A stretch of 64,000 bases of DNA from Oceanospirillum sediminis (GCF_014164585.1 NZ_JACJFM010000013.1:60732-124731); one strand, 5' to 3'; counted from the stretch's first letter, positions 1 to 9,935 are shown. Made by a program: numbers and translations. The notes: a model not told the origin generated them from the sequence alone.

Positions 1-1
1 T

Positions 2-262
2 GGCAGTGTTACTGGCGATATCCATGCCTGTGAAAGTCTGGAGCTGGCTAAGACCGCTCAGATTGAAGGTGATGTCAGCTATAACCTGCTGGAAATGGAA
101 ATGGGTGCTCAGATCAGCGGCCAGCTGAAGCATATCTATCGTGGTAATCAGGGCAACCGTCCATCCATGCCAAAAAATACCACCCTGGAAAAACCGGTTC
201 AGTCAAAAGAAACAGATCCTAAAGTGAAAGAGCTGCCGATCAATAAACAAAACGCATCCTGA
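2..262 (+). CDS. Bactofilin family protein, C-terminal part
   Basis: Only the last 86 codons are in the window; the gene enters from the left edge. The residues show the short glycine-spaced beta-helix repeats of bactofilins (GSVTGDI, then IEGDVSY, then GAQISGQL), followed by a Lys/Pro-rich, probably disordered tail of about 35 residues. Bactofilins polymerise without nucleotides into cytoskeletal filaments that place cell-wall enzymes, stalks or chemosensory arrays. The bidirectional hairpin at 292-329 ends it against the convergent ahcY. The family is fairly sure from the repeat pattern, but the specific role cannot be read from this fragment. Confidence 0.75.
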   Translation, partial: GSVTGDIHACESLELAKTAQIEGDVSYNLLEMEMGAQISGQLKHIYRGNQGNRPSMPKNTTLEKPVQSKETDPKVKELPINKQNAS

Positions 263-291
263 GCTCCTGTTACAAAAGAACTCCTATTACA

Positions 292-329
292 AAAAATGCC
301 CTGTGTATCAGAATACACAGGGCATTTTT
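292..329. terminator. Bidirectional terminator between bactofilin gene and ahcY
   Basis: A perfect 17-bp inverted repeat (292-308 with 313-329) with a 4-base loop. It has an A-tract on one side and a T-tract on the other, so it can work as a Rho-independent terminator on both strands for the two convergent genes. Confidence 0.9.
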
Positions 330-388
330 ATATCAGCCTGTCAGATCCGGATAACCAGATCCGGCTATTGCTATCCATACAGAATAAA

Positions 389-1783
389 TCAGTACTTATA
401 GCTTTCTGGCTTGAATGGGCCTTCAACGTCAACACCAATATAGTCTGCCTGCTCCTGAGACAGTTTGGTGATAACACCGCTGAAACCTTCAACCATGTAA
501 CGAGCCACTTCTTCGTCCAGCTGCTTAGGCAGAACTTCAACAGTGATGTTTGCCGCTTTTTCTTCAGCTGTCAGGTTTGCGAAGCCCGCTTTGTACAGGT
601 GGATCTGAGCCAGTACCTGGTTAGCAAAAGAGCCATCCATGATACGGGATGGGTGACCGGTGGCGTTACCCAGGTTCACCAGACGACCTTCAGACAACAG
701 GATCAGGTAATCGCTGCTATCCAGGTTGACATCAGTACCTGGCTTAGCGTCGCGGAATACCTTGTGTACCTGCGGCTTAACTTCTTCCCACGCCCAGTTT
801 TCACGCATGTACGCGGTATCGATCTCGTTATCGAAATGACCGATGTTACATACCACAGCACCTTTTTTCAGCGCTTTCAGCATGTTGGCGTTACAGACGT
901 TGTAGTTACCGGTCGTGGTTACGATCAGGTCGGTTTTTGCCAACAGTGCGCTGTTGATAGAGGCATCAGTACCGTCGAATTCACCGTTGTTAAACGGAGA
1001 AACCACTTCGAAACCGTCCATACATGCCTGCATCGCACAGATAGGGTCCACTTCTGTAACAGAAACGATCATGCCTTCCTGACGCAAAGATGCCGCAGAA
1101 CCTTTACCTACGTCACCGTAACCAATAACCAGGGCTTTCTTACCGGACAGCAGGTGATCAGTACCACGCTTGATGGCGTCGTTCAGAGAGTGACGACAGC
1201 CGTACTTGTTGTCGTTCTTTGACTTGGTTACCGCGTCGTTTACATTGATCGCAGGTACTTTCAGAGTACCCTTGTGCATCATCTCAATCAGACGGTGAAC
1301 ACCTGTGGTGGTCTCTTCAGATACACCGTGGATGCTGGCCAGCATAGCAGGGTATTTTTCGTGGATCAGAGCGGTCAGATCACCACCGTCGTCCAGCAGG
1401 ATGTTTGCATCCCAAGGGCTGCCATCTTTGTTGATGGTTTGTTCCAGACACCAAACGTACTCGTCTTCGGTCTCACCTTTCCAGGCAAATACAGGAATCT
1501 CACCCGCAGCGATAGCAGCTGCAGCGTGATCCTGTGTGGAGAAGATGTTACAGGAAGACCAACGAACTTCTGCACCCAGGGCAACCAGTGTTTCGATCAG
1601 CACGGCAGTCTGGATGGTCATGTGAATACAACCGATGATCTTAGCGCCAGCCAGCGGTTGCTCGGCACGGTACTTCTCACGAATCGCCATCAGCGCTGGC
1701 ATTTCAGACTCAGCGATGCGGATTTCGTTACGGCCATAGTCAGCAAGAGAGATATCAGCGACTTTGTAGTCAGTGAAGCTCAT
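389..1783 (-). CDS. ahcY: Adenosylhomocysteinase (SAH hydrolase)
   Basis: Reversibly splits S-adenosylhomocysteine into adenosine and homocysteine, which relieves product inhibition of cytoplasmic methyltransferases and returns homocysteine to the methionine cycle. The 464-residue protein has the Rossmann NAD-binding motif GYGDVGKG (221-228), the DDGGDLT active-site segment (131-137) and the canonical C-terminal KPESYKY. The ATG at 1783 has GGAG at 1791-1794. metK lies directly upstream on the same strand, so two methyl-cycle steps are adjacent, but ahcY has its own promoter and a riboswitch in its leader (1807-1881). The assignment is secure. Confidence 0.98.
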   Translation of the reverse strand: MSFTDYKVADISLADYGRNEIRIAESEMPALMAIREKYRAEQPLAGAKIIGCIHMTIQTAVLIETLVALGAEVRWSSCNIFSTQDHAAAAIAAGEIPVFAWKGETEDEYVWCLEQTINKDGSPWDANILLDDGGDLTALIHEKYPAMLASIHGVSEETTTGVHRLIEMMHKGTLKVPAINVNDAVTKSKNDNKYGCRHSLNDAIKRGTDHLLSGKKALVIGYGDVGKGSAASLRQEGMIVSVTEVDPICAMQACMDGFEVVSPFNNGEFDGTDASINSALLAKTDLIVTTTGNYNVCNANMLKALKKGAVVCNIGHFDNEIDTAYMRENWAWEEVKPQVHKVFRDAKPGTDVNLDSSDYLILLSEGRLVNLGNATGHPSRIMDGSFANQVLAQIHLYKAGFANLTAEEKAANITVEVLPKQLDEEVARYMVEGFSGVITKLSQEQADYIGVDVEGPFKPESYKY

Positions 1784-1806
1784 CAGGTTTCTCCATTCAG
1801 GTGAAT

Positions 1807-1881
1807 GGGCGCCCTTGCAAATTAATTGGCACCTGGCTGAGCGTAGCGGAATAAACTCCGTTGCAGCGCCCCTCAGCCTGG
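1807..1881 (-). promoter_or_regulatory. SAH riboswitch in the ahcY leader
   Basis: Read on the minus strand, the leader carries the aptamer core GGGGCGCTGCAACGG typical of the proteobacterial SAH riboswitch. P1 is formed by 1872-1881 with 1832-1841 (10 bp with one mismatch) and P2 by CGGA with TCCG inside it. The pseudoknot pairs GGGCGC at 1807-1812 with GCGCCC at 1866-1871. The 3' pseudoknot strand ends about 13 nt before the ahcY ribosome-binding site. In known members SAH binding turns ahcY on; that mode here is inferred from the family. Confidence 0.88.
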
Positions 1882-1913
1882 TGTGTTGTCAGTCTGGCTG
1901 ACAACCAGATGCG

Positions 1914-1942
1914 ACAAAGCAGGAGTCAGGCTCCTGCTTTGT
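1914..1942. repeat. Perfect 12-bp stem-loop in the ahcY leader
   Basis: The arms 1914-1925 and 1931-1942 are perfectly complementary with a 5-base loop. On the minus strand the hairpin starts about a dozen bases after the predicted ahcY start site and is followed by only a short T run. It could be a 5' stabilising stem, a weak metK terminator or part of the riboswitch expression platform. Confidence 0.55.
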
Positions 1943-1943
1943 G

Positions 1944-1966
1944 ATGTACGTTAACCGTACATTATA
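1944..1966 (-). promoter_or_regulatory. ahcY promoter -10 with overlapping palindrome
   Basis: A consensus TATAAT on the minus strand (1961-1966) lies just upstream of the riboswitch. The -35 is weak. Overlapping it and the probable start site is a palindrome with 7-bp arms, ATGTACG (1944-1950) and CGTACAT (1956-1962), which looks like an operator. I do not recognise the regulator; it is not a MetJ box. Confidence 0.55.
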
Positions 1967-2019
1967 GATGCTCTGTGACAAAACAGATCATCCGGGGCTG
2001 TATCTAATTGAAAATCAGA

Positions 2020-3210
2020 TTACAGGCCAGCGTCAGCACGCAGTGCGTCGGCTTTATCGGTTTTTTCCCATGGGAATGCCGTGAAGGTGTCATCGCCCAC
2101 GGTCATCTCAAAAGGATTACGGCCAAAGTGACCGTATGCTGCAGTCAGACGGTACATAGGGTGCAGCAGATCCAGCATACGAGTGATCGCAAACGGACGC
2201 AGGTCAAAGTTGTCACGTACCAGCTCGATGATCTTCTCATCAGAGATCTTGCCCGTGCCAAAGGTGTTGATCGACACAGAGGTCGGCTCAGCGACACCAA
2301 TAGCGTAAGACACCTGGATCTCACAACGATCAGCCAGACCTGCCGCAACGATATTCTTCGCCACGTAACGACCTGCGTAGGCTGCAGAACGGTCTACTTT
2401 GGATGGATCTTTACCAGAGAAAGCACCACCACCGTGACGGGCCATACCACCGTAGGTATCTACGATGATTTTACGACCGGTCAGACCACAGTCACCCACA
2501 GGACCGCCGATTACGAAGTTACCGGTTGGGTTGATATGGAACTGGGTGTCTTTTGTCAGCAGCTCAGCCGGAATCTCATGCTTGATGATCAGCTCCATTA
2601 CCGCTTCACGCAGATCTTCCTGAGTCACTTCAGGGTTGTGCTGAGTAGACAAAACGATAGCATCAATAGCTGATACCTGGCCGTTTTCGTAACGGCAGGT
2701 TACCTGAGATTTTGCATCAGGACGTAACCATGGCAGCAGGCCAGATTTACGGGCTTCAGCCTGGCGCTCAACCAGACGGTGAGCAAAGGTTACAGGTGCA
2801 GGCATCAGAACGTCGGTTTCGTTAGACGCGTAACCGAACATCAGCCCCTGGTCACCGGCGCCCTGATCTTCTGGCTTCTGGCGATCTACACCCTGGGCGA
2901 TATCAACGGATTGTTTACCAATCAGATTGATGATGCCGCAAGTGCTACCGTCAAAACCTACTTCAGAAGATGTGTAGCCGATGTCATTAATCACATTACG
3001 GACCAGATCTTCCAGATCGATCCAGGCAGAAGTGGAAATTTCACCAGAAACAATGGCAACACCAGTTTTTACCATCGTTTCACAGGCAACACGGGCGTAC
3101 TTATCTTCCGCCAGAATTGCATCCAGTACGGCATCAGAAATCTGGTCAGCGATTTTATCCGGATGGCCTTCAGATACAGATTCAGACGTAAATAAAGAGT
3201 ATTCGCTCAT
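2020..3210 (-). CDS. metK: S-adenosylmethionine synthetase
   Basis: Makes S-adenosylmethionine from methionine and ATP in the cytoplasm; the active enzyme is a tetramer with sites at the dimer interfaces. The 396-residue chain shows the signatures GHPDK (15-19) and [12 protein letters not shown] (117-128) and the later [15 protein letters not shown] motif with its ATP- and metal-binding residues. Length matches the bacterial family. ahcY follows on the same strand after about 235 bases. Upstream is a 600-base gap shared with the divergent tkt; I saw no SAM riboswitch there. Confidence 0.98.
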   Translation of the reverse strand: MSEYSLFTSESVSEGHPDKIADQISDAVLDAILAEDKYARVACETMVKTGVAIVSGEISTSAWIDLEDLVRNVINDIGYTSSEVGFDGSTCGIINLIGKQSVDIAQGVDRQKPEDQGAGDQGLMFGYASNETDVLMPAPVTFAHRLVERQAEARKSGLLPWLRPDAKSQVTCRYENGQVSAIDAIVLSTQHNPEVTQEDLREAVMELIIKHEIPAELLTKDTQFHINPTGNFVIGGPVGDCGLTGRKIIVDTYGGMARHGGGAFSGKDPSKVDRSAAYAGRYVAKNIVAAGLADRCEIQVSYAIGVAEPTSVSINTFGTGKISDEKIIELVRDNFDLRPFAITRMLDLLHPMYRLTAAYGHFGRNPFEMTVGDDTFTAFPWEKTDKADALRADAGL

Positions 3211-3812
3211 GATTCTCTTATTACCCTCAAAGGAGTTGAAAATAAGGAATTAGCCAGATGCTTTAACGTTGAAAATCAACAAGTACCTGACCTCCTGTAA
3301 CAGCCACGAAAATAACACAACAGGGCTGTTGGTTAGTTGTTAATTGAGACGAACAATTAATAATGAATCTCATTAACAAATTCAGAGTATTAACCAGACT
3401 GTCCGCTTTTACCATTAAAATCTGATCAGATAGATAAAGATTAGACTTCAGTGAAGAAAGGAATATTCCTGACCGGCCAGACAAGCCAAAGGTTAGTCAT
3501 TGATTGTAGCGATTCATCTCATCGAATGCACAATGAAATTTACTAAAATTCAGCTGAAAATGGCTCATTTTCTCTATCATGGAAAAAATAACCCTGAGAT
3601 TGAGGCGAAATAAATGATAAATAGAAGCCAGGGTTTGAAGATAACCGCCGTATAAGCGACAATACGCGCCTATTTCCGGTGATTTGCCTTATTTTACTGT
3701 TTTCATAACCGCCTCTGGCTATGAAAAACAGGGTTTCGGGGCAAATCATGATAATCATTTTGCAGTGAGTTTCACATAACGTGGGCCTCACAGACCCAGG
3801 AGCCAGGTAAGC
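3211..3812. other. Divergent metK-tkt intergenic region
   Basis: A 602-base AT-rich stretch with no convincing gene; two minus-strand open frames of 73 and 82 codons lack ribosome-binding sites and family resemblance. It must hold both divergent promoters. A Fur-box-like site lies at 3744-3762 and an imperfect hairpin, CTGTTTTCATA with TATGAAAAACAG, at about 3696-3731, both on the tkt side. Confidence 0.6.
3744..3762. promoter_or_regulatory. Fur-box-like palindrome upstream of tkt
   Basis: The 19 bases AATCATGATAATCATTTTG match 15 of 19 positions of the classical Fur consensus GATAATGATAATCATTATC, including its whole central part. It lies about 50 bases before the tkt start, where repressor binding could matter. 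The site is seen; regulation by iron is inference. Confidence 0.4.
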
Positions 3813-5819
3813 ATGCCTTCCCGTTCTGATTTAGCTAATGCCATCCGTGCGCTGAGCATGGACGCTGTCCAGAAAGCCAAGTCCGGTCACCCGGGCGCCC
3901 CAATGGGGATGGCCGATATTGCTGAAGTGTTATGGAACGATTTCCTCAAGCACAACCCACAGAACCCGAACTGGTACAACCGCGACCGCTTTGTCCTGTC
4001 CAATGGACACGGTTCTATGCTGCTGTACTCTCTGCTGCATCTGAGCGGCTACGATCTGTCTATCGACGATCTGAAAAACTTCCGTCAGCTGCACGCTAAA
4101 ACTGCAGGTCACCCTGAGCACGGTTATGCGCCTGGTATCGAAACGACCACCGGTCCTCTGGGTCAGGGTATCGCTAATGCTGTCGGTATGGCGGTAGCGG
4201 AAAAAGCACTGGCAGGCCAGTTCAACCGTGACGGCCATGAAGTGGTTGATCACTTCACGTACTGCTTCCTGGGTGACGGCTGCATGATGGAAGGTATCTC
4301 TCACGAGGTATGTTCTCTGGCCGGTACGCTGGGTCTGGGTAAACTGATTGCTTTCTACGATGACAACGGCATCTCTATCGATGGTGAAGTAGAAGGCTGG
4401 TTTACCGATAACACTGAACAGCGTTTTGATGCTTATGGCTGGCACGTGATCAAAGTAGACGGTCACAATCCAGAAGAGATCAAAGCTGCGGTAGAAGCGT
4501 CTAAAGCAGAGGCAGACAAACCAAGCCTGATCATCTGTAAGACCATCATTGGTTTTGGTTCACCAAACAAAGAAGGTAAAGAGGATTGCCACGGTGCTCC
4601 TCTGGGTGATGACGAAATCGCACTGACTCGCGAGCGTCTGAACTGGCCTCACGCAGCATTTGAAATTCCTGCAGACATCGCGGAAGGCTGGAATGCACAA
4701 GAGAAAGGTGCAGCAGCAGAAAGCGCATGGGCTGAACAATTTGCAGCTTACCAGGCGGCACACCCTGAGCTGGCGGCAGAGCTGGAGCGTCGTATGAACG
4801 GCGATCTGCCTGCAGACTTCGCTGAGAAAGCCGATGCGTACATCAAAGCCTGTCAGGAAAAGGGCGAGACCGTTGCAACCCGTAAAGCTTCTCTGAACAG
4901 CCTGAACGCTTTTGGTCCTGAGCTGCCTGAACTGCTGGGCGGTTCTGCGGATCTGGCGCCATCTAACCTGACCTTCTGGAACGGTGCAAAAGCGATCACT
5001 GCTGATGATGCGTCCGGTAACTACATGCACTACGGTGTACGTGAGTTCGGTATGGCTGCGATCATGAACGGTGTGGCTCTGCACGGCGGTTTTGTACCTT
5101 ACGGTGCAACCTTCCTGATCTTTATGGAATACGCCCGTAACGCGGTACGTATGGCGGCGCTGATGAAGCAGCGTGCTATTTATGTATTCACCCACGATTC
5201 TATCGGTCTGGGTGAAGACGGTCCGACTCACCAGCCGGTTGAGCAGGTGCCTAGCCTGCGTGGTACGCCAAACATGAGCGTATGGCGTCCATGTGATGCG
5301 GTAGAAACGGCCGTATCCTGGAAAGCAGCACTGGAACGTAACGACGGCCCGACTTCTCTGATCCTGTCTCGTCAGAATCTGGCGCATCAGCCGCGTAGCG
5401 AAGAGCAGCTGGCGAACATCGCTCGCGGTGCTTACGTACTGAAAGACTGCGAAGGTACTGCCGATGCAATCCTGATCGCCACTGGTTCAGAAGTGACTCT
5501 GGCGCTGGATGCCGCTGAGAAGCTGAGTGCCAATGGTAAGAAGATCCGTGTGGTATCTATGCCTTCTACTGATCGTTTTGATGCACAGGACGCGGCTTAC
5601 CGTGAGTCTGTACTACCAGCTGACGTAATCACTCGCGTAGCGATTGAAGCCGCTCATAAAGACTTCTGGTACAAGTATGTGGGTCTGGAAGGTGCCATCA
5701 TCGGTATGGAAACCTTCGGTGAATCTGCACCGGCAGGTCAACTGTTTGAAGAGTTCGGCTTCACTGTGGACAACATCGTTGGCACAGTATCTGAACTGCT
5801 GGAAGAACTGGACGACTGA
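3813..5819 (+). CDS. tkt: Transketolase
   Basis: Thiamine-diphosphate enzyme that moves two-carbon ketol units between sugar phosphates, linking the non-oxidative pentose phosphate pathway to glycolysis and supplying erythrose-4-phosphate. The 668 residues have the usual three-domain layout. His26 in [10 protein letters not shown] is catalytic, GDGCMMEG followed downstream by DDN is the ThDP/metal motif, and [11 protein letters not shown] carries the catalytic glutamate region. AGGAG lies 9-10 bases before the ATG. It heads a plus-strand series with epd, pgk and fba, but a strong terminator separates it from epd. Confidence 0.98.
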   Translation: MPSRSDLANAIRALSMDAVQKAKSGHPGAPMGMADIAEVLWNDFLKHNPQNPNWYNRDRFVLSNGHGSMLLYSLLHLSGYDLSIDDLKNFRQLHAKTAGHPEHGYAPGIETTTGPLGQGIANAVGMAVAEKALAGQFNRDGHEVVDHFTYCFLGDGCMMEGISHEVCSLAGTLGLGKLIAFYDDNGISIDGEVEGWFTDNTEQRFDAYGWHVIKVDGHNPEEIKAAVEASKAEADKPSLIICKTIIGFGSPNKEGKEDCHGAPLGDDEIALTRERLNWPHAAFEIPADIAEGWNAQEKGAAAESAWAEQFAAYQAAHPELAAELERRMNGDLPADFAEKADAYIKACQEKGETVATRKASLNSLNAFGPELPELLGGSADLAPSNLTFWNGAKAITADDASGNYMHYGVREFGMAAIMNGVALHGGFVPYGATFLIFMEYARNAVRMAALMKQRAIYVFTHDSIGLGEDGPTHQPVEQVPSLRGTPNMSVWRPCDAVETAVSWKAALERNDGPTSLILSRQNLAHQPRSEEQLANIARGAYVLKDCEGTADAILIATGSEVTLALDAAEKLSANGKKIRVVSMPSTDRFDAQDAAYRESVLPADVITRVAIEAAHKDFWYKYVGLEGAIIGMETFGESAPAGQLFEEFGFTVDNIVGTVSELLEELDD

Positions 5820-5848
5820 TTAATCGTTCAGCTTCTTCAGAAACATTT

Positions 5849-5882
5849 AAAAAGGGCAGGCCATTGGGTCTGCCCTTTTTTA
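5849..5882 (+). terminator. Rho-independent terminator after tkt
   Basis: An 11-bp stem (AAAAAGGGCAG at 5849-5859 with CTGCCCTTTTT at 5870-5880) followed by T residues, 30 bases after the tkt stop codon. Confidence 0.9.
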
Positions 5883-5970
5883 TGGGTTCTGATTAATAAC
5901 GGGCAGATCCTCCCCTCAGGTTTGCGCCAGAGCGCGGGATAGGTGAAAATACAGCCCCTTTTTTACTTAT

Positions 5971-6008
5971 TTGATGCTTTTAATAGAAAATTCCTGCAAA
6001 AGCATCAA
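5971..6008 (+). repeat. Inverted repeat before epd
   Basis: Perfect 11-bp arms, TTGATGCTTTT (5971-5981) and AAAAGCATCAA (5998-6008), enclose 16 bases about 30 bases before the epd start. It may be an operator or an mRNA stem; nothing identifies the partner. Confidence 0.45.
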
Positions 6009-6037
6009 TAACTGAGCACTGGCGCGGTGGGTGATTT

Positions 6038-7075
6038 GTGTCCGAATTCAGATTAGCGATTAACGGTTATGGTCGTATTGGACAATGTGTCCTGAGAGCC
6101 TGTACAGAACGAGCCGATTGCTCTGATATCAGGGTCGTTGCTCTGAATGAGCTATCTGATCTGGATACCATTACCTATCTCACCCGCTACGACTCTACAC
6201 ATGGCCGTTTCCCGAAAGAGGTCAGTCGTACTGAGCATGAACTGGTCATTGGCGGCCATCCGATCCGGGTACTGAATCAGCCTGATCCATCTAAGCTGCC
6301 CTGGGGTGAGCTGGGAGTTGACCTGGTGATGGAGTGTTCAGGTTCGTTCAAAGACAGAACCACAGCTCAGCTTCATCTGGATTCCGGCGCCCAGAAACTG
6401 CTGTTCTCTCAGCCCGCAGAATCCGATGTGGACGCCACGATTGTATACGGCCTGAATCATGATGAACTGGCAGCGGATCAGACCATTGTTTCCAGCGCAT
6501 CCTGTACGACGAACTGCGTCATTCCGGTGCTCAAGCTGATTGATGACCACCTGGGTATTGCTCACGGCGTCACCACAACAATTCATTCCGCGATGAATGA
6601 TCAGCCGGTAATTGATGCTTACCATCATACTGATCTGCGCCTGACTCGTGCCTCTATGAGTTCTATTGTGCCGGTAGATACCGGGCTGCCAAAAGGTATT
6701 GATCGCTTGCTGCCTCATCTGTCCGGCAAATTTGAATCTCTGCACCTGCGAGTGCCGACCATGAATGTATCAGCGATGGACATGACTCTGTGTGTCATGC
6801 AGGACACCAGTACCGAACAGATCAATCAGATTCTGTCTGATGCTGCAAAGGGCCCGTTATTTGGGCTATTGGGGTATACCGAAGAACCTCATGCCTCGGT
6901 AGACTTCAACCATGATCCACGCTCAGGCATTGTCGATGGAACTCAGACCCGAGTATCCGGTCAGCGCATGGTGAAACTGCTGTGCTGGTTTGATAACGAG
7001 TGGGGTTACGCCAACCGTATGCTGGACGTCGCTCTGGCCTGGCTGAAAACAACAAAACAAACCACTGATCACTGA
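6038..7075 (+). CDS. epd: Erythrose-4-phosphate dehydrogenase
   Basis: NAD-dependent oxidation of erythrose-4-phosphate to 4-phosphoerythronate, the first committed step of pyridoxal-phosphate synthesis by the DXP-dependent route. The 345 residues belong to the GAPDH superfamily: Rossmann INGYGRIG at 9-16 and active-site SCTTNC with Cys156. The following [19 protein letters not shown] is Epd-like, where GapA differs. The start is GTG at 6038, which places the Rossmann strand correctly at the N-terminus. Placement between tkt and pgk matches the tkt-epd-pgk-fba order of many gammaproteobacteria. A glyceraldehyde-3-phosphate side activity cannot be excluded from sequence. Confidence 0.88.
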   Translation: MSEFRLAINGYGRIGQCVLRACTERADCSDIRVVALNELSDLDTITYLTRYDSTHGRFPKEVSRTEHELVIGGHPIRVLNQPDPSKLPWGELGVDLVMECSGSFKDRTTAQLHLDSGAQKLLFSQPAESDVDATIVYGLNHDELAADQTIVSSASCTTNCVIPVLKLIDDHLGIAHGVTTTIHSAMNDQPVIDAYHHTDLRLTRASMSSIVPVDTGLPKGIDRLLPHLSGKFESLHLRVPTMNVSAMDMTLCVMQDTSTEQINQILSDAAKGPLFGLLGYTEEPHASVDFNHDPRSGIVDGTQTRVSGQRMVKLLCWFDNEWGYANRMLDVALAWLKTTKQTTDH

Positions 7076-7089
7076 AATATTCCGATCTG

Positions 7090-7107
7090 ATCCGCCTGCA
7101 GGCGGAT
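7090..7107 (+). repeat. 18-bp perfect palindrome in the epd-pgk gap
   Basis: ATCCGCCTGCAGGCGGAT reads the same on both strands and sits 15 bases after the epd stop. In RNA it would give a short stem; no T-tract follows, so a Rho-independent terminator is unlikely. Confidence 0.45.
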
Positions 7108-7197
7108 TCATTCAGTATCAGCAATAACCGTGCTCTGGCATTAGACCCGAAAAAGATAACCGACTTCTGTAACGACTTAAACGACAGGTATATTTCA

Positions 7198-8406
7198 ATG
7201 TCCGTATTAAAAATAACCGACCTGGAACTGACTGGCAAACGCGTACTGATCCGTGAAGATCTGAACGTGCCGGTTAAAGATGGCAAGGTAACCTCTGATG
7301 CCCGTATCCGTGCATCTCTGCCTACGATTGAACTGGCGCTGAATGCCGGTGCTAAAGTGCTGGTGATGTCTCACCTGGGCCGTCCGACTGAAGGTGAATA
7401 CGCCGAGGAGTTCTCGCTGGCACCGGTTGCTAACCACCTGTCTGAGCTGCTAGGTCGTGACGTGCGTCTGGAAAAAGATTACCTGAACGGCGTTGAAGTC
7501 GCGGAAGGTGAGCTGGTTATTCTGGAAAACGTTCGCTTTAACAAGGGCGAGAAAAAAGACGAAGACGATCTGTCCCGTGCTTATGGCCAGCTGTGTGACA
7601 TCTTCGTGATGGATGCGTTTGGTACCGCACACCGTGCCCAGTCATCTACTCATGGTGTAGCCCGTTTTGCACCTCTGGCCTGTGCTGGCCCTCTGCTGGC
7701 GACAGAGCTGGACGCGCTGGAACAGGCGCTGGCTAACCCGGCTAAACCGATGGCAGCGATTGTTGGTGGTTCTAAAGTATCCACTAAACTGGAAGTGCTG
7801 TATGCCCTGTCTGATAAATGCGACAACCTGATCGTAGGCGGTGGTATCGCAAACACTTTCATCGCGGCAGCAGGCTATAACGTCGGTAAATCACTGTATG
7901 AAGCCGATCTGATTCCTATTGCGAAAAGCCTGATGCAAAAAGCCACCATTCCGGTACCGGTTGACGTTGTGGTAGCCAAAGAGTTCAGCGAAAGCGCAGA
8001 AGCTGTTGTGAAGAAAGTTGACGAAGTGGCTGATGACGAGATGATTCTGGACATCGGTCCACAAACAGCAGCTCAACTGGCGGATCAGCTGAAAGAATCT
8101 AAAACTATCCTGTGGAATGGTCCGGTGGGCGTATTTGAAATCGATCAGTTTGGCGAAGGCACTAAGGCCCTGTCACTGGCTATTGCAGAAAGCGAAGGTT
8201 TCTCTATCGCCGGTGGTGGTGACACTCTGGCAGCCATTGGCAAGTACGATATCGAAGATAAGGTCTCCTATATCTCTACCGGTGGCGGTGCTTTCCTGGA
8301 ATATGTAGAAGGCAAGAAACTGCCTGCAGTAGCAGCACTGGAACAGGCTGCTAAACTTGTAGCAGACAATGTGGATACCTGCTGCGGAAGTGGCTGCTGC
8401 GACTGA
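7198..8406 (+). CDS. pgk: Phosphoglycerate kinase with tetracysteine tail
   Basis: Transfers phosphate between 1,3-bisphosphoglycerate and ADP in glycolysis, and the reverse in gluconeogenesis. The chain has REDLNVPV near residue 20, [22 protein letters not shown] and the C-terminal GGGDT nucleotide loop. At 402 residues it is about 15 longer than the 387-residue E. coli enzyme. The excess is a C-terminal tail that ends in Cys-Cys-Gly-Ser-Gly-Cys-Cys-Asp, which is not part of the Pgk fold and which I do not know from the family. The ATG at 7198 is the only sensible start. Confidence 0.97.
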   Translation: MSVLKITDLELTGKRVLIREDLNVPVKDGKVTSDARIRASLPTIELALNAGAKVLVMSHLGRPTEGEYAEEFSLAPVANHLSELLGRDVRLEKDYLNGVEVAEGELVILENVRFNKGEKKDEDDLSRAYGQLCDIFVMDAFGTAHRAQSSTHGVARFAPLACAGPLLATELDALEQALANPAKPMAAIVGGSKVSTKLEVLYALSDKCDNLIVGGGIANTFIAAAGYNVGKSLYEADLIPIAKSLMQKATIPVPVDVVVAKEFSESAEAVVKKVDEVADDEMILDIGPQTAAQLADQLKESKTILWNGPVGVFEIDQFGEGTKALSLAIAESEGFSIAGGGDTLAAIGKYDIEDKVSYISTGGGAFLEYVEGKKLPAVAALEQAAKLVADNVDTCCGSGCCD

Positions 8407-8521
8407 TTGCAGTCCGGTATCACAGATACAGACAAATAATTAAGCACAGCCGGTGAAAAACAGTTGAGAACCGGCGTGGCTGACGCTAGTCTTGCCACTT
8501 TGATGTGCTTGATACATGAGC

Positions 8522-8544
8522 TCAGCCGGGTATATCCCGGCTGA
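8522..8544 (+). repeat. Strong stem-loop between pgk and fba
   Basis: TCAGCCGGG (8522-8530) pairs with CCCGGCTGA (8536-8544) around a 5-base loop. There is no T run, so it is more likely an mRNA processing or stabilising element, or a Rho-type barrier, than a classical terminator. A pyk gene, which sits between pgk and fba in some relatives, is absent. Confidence 0.5.
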
Positions 8545-8602
8545 TGCGAGCTTAATACCTCTGAAATCGACACCAGAACGATTAAACTAAGGATAATTGA
8601 CC

Positions 8603-9667
8603 ATGGCTTTAATCAGTATGCGTCAGATGCTGGACCATGCCGCTGAGTTTGGTTACGGCGTACCGGCTTTCAACGTAAACAACCTTGAGCAGATGCGTGC
8701 GATCATGATCGCAGCGGATCAGACTGACTCCCCTGTGATCGTACAGGCATCTGCTGGCGCACGTAAGTACGCTGGCGCTCCTTTCCTGCGCCACCTGATT
8801 CTGGCTGCGATTGAGGAGTTCCCGCACATTCCTGTGTGTATGCACCAGGACCACGGCACCAGCCCTGCGGTATGTCAGCGTTCTATCCAGCTGGGCTTCA
8901 GCTCAGTAATGATGGATGGTTCTCTGATGGACGATGGTAAAACACCCGCGTCTTACGAATACAATGTCGACGTTACCCGTCGTACAGTAGACATGGCGCA
9001 CGCGTGCGGCGTTTCTGTAGAGGGTGAGCTGGGTTGTCTGGGTTCTCTGGAAACCGGTCAGGCCGGTGAAGAAGACGGCGTAGGCGCAGAAGGCACTCTG
9101 GATATGGACCAGATGCTGACAGACCCTGAAGAAGCGGCAGACTTTGTTAAGAAGACTGGTGTTGACGCTCTGGCAATCGCTATCGGTACATCTCACGGTG
9201 CTTACAAGTTCACCAAGAAGCCAACGGGCGATGTACTGCGTATCGACCGCATCAAAGAGATCCACGCTCGCATCCCGGATACTCACCTGGTGATGCACGG
9301 CTCTTCTTCTGTACCTCAGGAGTGGCTGGCAGTGATCAATGAATTTGGCGGTGAGATCCCGGAAACTTACGGTGTACCGGTTGAAGAGATCGTTGAAGGC
9401 ATCAAGCATGGTGTACGTAAAGTTAACATTGATACGGACCTGCGTCTGGCTTCTACTGGTGCGATCCGTCGCTTCCTGGCGGGCAACACCGCTGAATTTG
9501 ATCCACGTAAATATCTGAAAGCGTCTATGGAAGCGATGACTCAGATCTGTGTGGACCGTTATGAAGCCTTTGGTACTGCCGGTAACGCCAGCAAGATCAA
9601 AGCCGTTTCTCTGGATGACATGTTTGCCCGTTACGAAGCAGGCGAGCTGGACCCGAAAGTAAAATAA
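8603..9667 (+). CDS. fba: Class II fructose-bisphosphate aldolase
   Basis: Zinc-dependent reversible aldol cleavage of fructose-1,6-bisphosphate to dihydroxyacetone phosphate and glyceraldehyde-3-phosphate. The 354 residues start [10 protein letters not shown], the normal N-terminus for this Calvin-type subfamily. The active-site segment CMHQDHGTS includes Asp83 and the zinc ligand His84; HGSSSVPQ and [10 protein letters not shown] follow. The ATG at 8603 has AAGGA 9 bases upstream. A TTG two codons earlier would sit too close to that site and is rejected. A strong terminator follows, so this closes the carbon-metabolism series. Confidence 0.97.
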   Translation: MALISMRQMLDHAAEFGYGVPAFNVNNLEQMRAIMIAADQTDSPVIVQASAGARKYAGAPFLRHLILAAIEEFPHIPVCMHQDHGTSPAVCQRSIQLGFSSVMMDGSLMDDGKTPASYEYNVDVTRRTVDMAHACGVSVEGELGCLGSLETGQAGEEDGVGAEGTLDMDQMLTDPEEAADFVKKTGVDALAIAIGTSHGAYKFTKKPTGDVLRIDRIKEIHARIPDTHLVMHGSSSVPQEWLAVINEFGGEIPETYGVPVEEIVEGIKHGVRKVNIDTDLRLASTGAIRRFLAGNTAEFDPRKYLKASMEAMTQICVDRYEAFGTAGNASKIKAVSLDDMFARYEAGELDPKVK

Positions 9668-9700
9668 TCTGTTTTACTTCTGGTTAATCCGGACGTTACC

Positions 9701-9736
9701 AAAAAAGCCCGTGTAGCAATACACGGGCTTTTTTAT
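9701..9736 (+). terminator. Rho-independent terminator after fba
   Basis: A 15-bp stem (9701-9715 with 9720-9734), GCAA tetraloop and terminal T-tract, 35 bases after the stop. Confidence 0.93.
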
Positions 9737-9786
9737 ATCCAGTGATCTGTAATGCTACCGTCCCTGGACGTTACAAAGTCCCGAAA

Positions 9787-9826
9787 TTGTCATAAATTCT
9801 TCATAAAATTGACGGATGTCTAAATA
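9787..9826 (+). promoter_or_regulatory. Pho-box-like promoter of the CHR transporter gene
   Basis: Two 11-base direct repeats, TTGTCATAAAT (9787-9797) and TCTTCATAAAA (9798-9808), match the tandem Pho-box half-sites of type CTGTCATAAAT at 10 and about 8 of 11 positions. A -10-like TAAATA follows at 9821-9826, about 12 bases downstream, the spacing used by PhoB-activated promoters that lack a -35. Control by phosphate starvation is inference. Confidence 0.45.
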
Positions 9827-9935
9827 GCGAAACAAACGCTCCCACACAGCAATGTCGTATGGTCTGGCGCTCTGAACAGACAACACCGGCATACTCTTGT
9901 TTCGTTTTCAACAACAAACATCTGACGGATGCTTT

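Noticed and set aside
296..1222. 308-codon plus-strand open frame opposite ahcY
   Set aside because: It lies antisense to a certain gene, has no family resemblance and is explained by codon bias of ahcY.
3211..3330. SAM riboswitch upstream of metK
   Set aside because: No SAM-I, SAM-II or related core was visible in the leader.
3263..3791. Two short minus-strand frames in the metK-tkt gap
   Set aside because: No ribosome-binding sites, no domain, AT-rich random composition.
5251..5469. Antisense frames inside tkt
   Set aside because: Shadows of tkt with no support.
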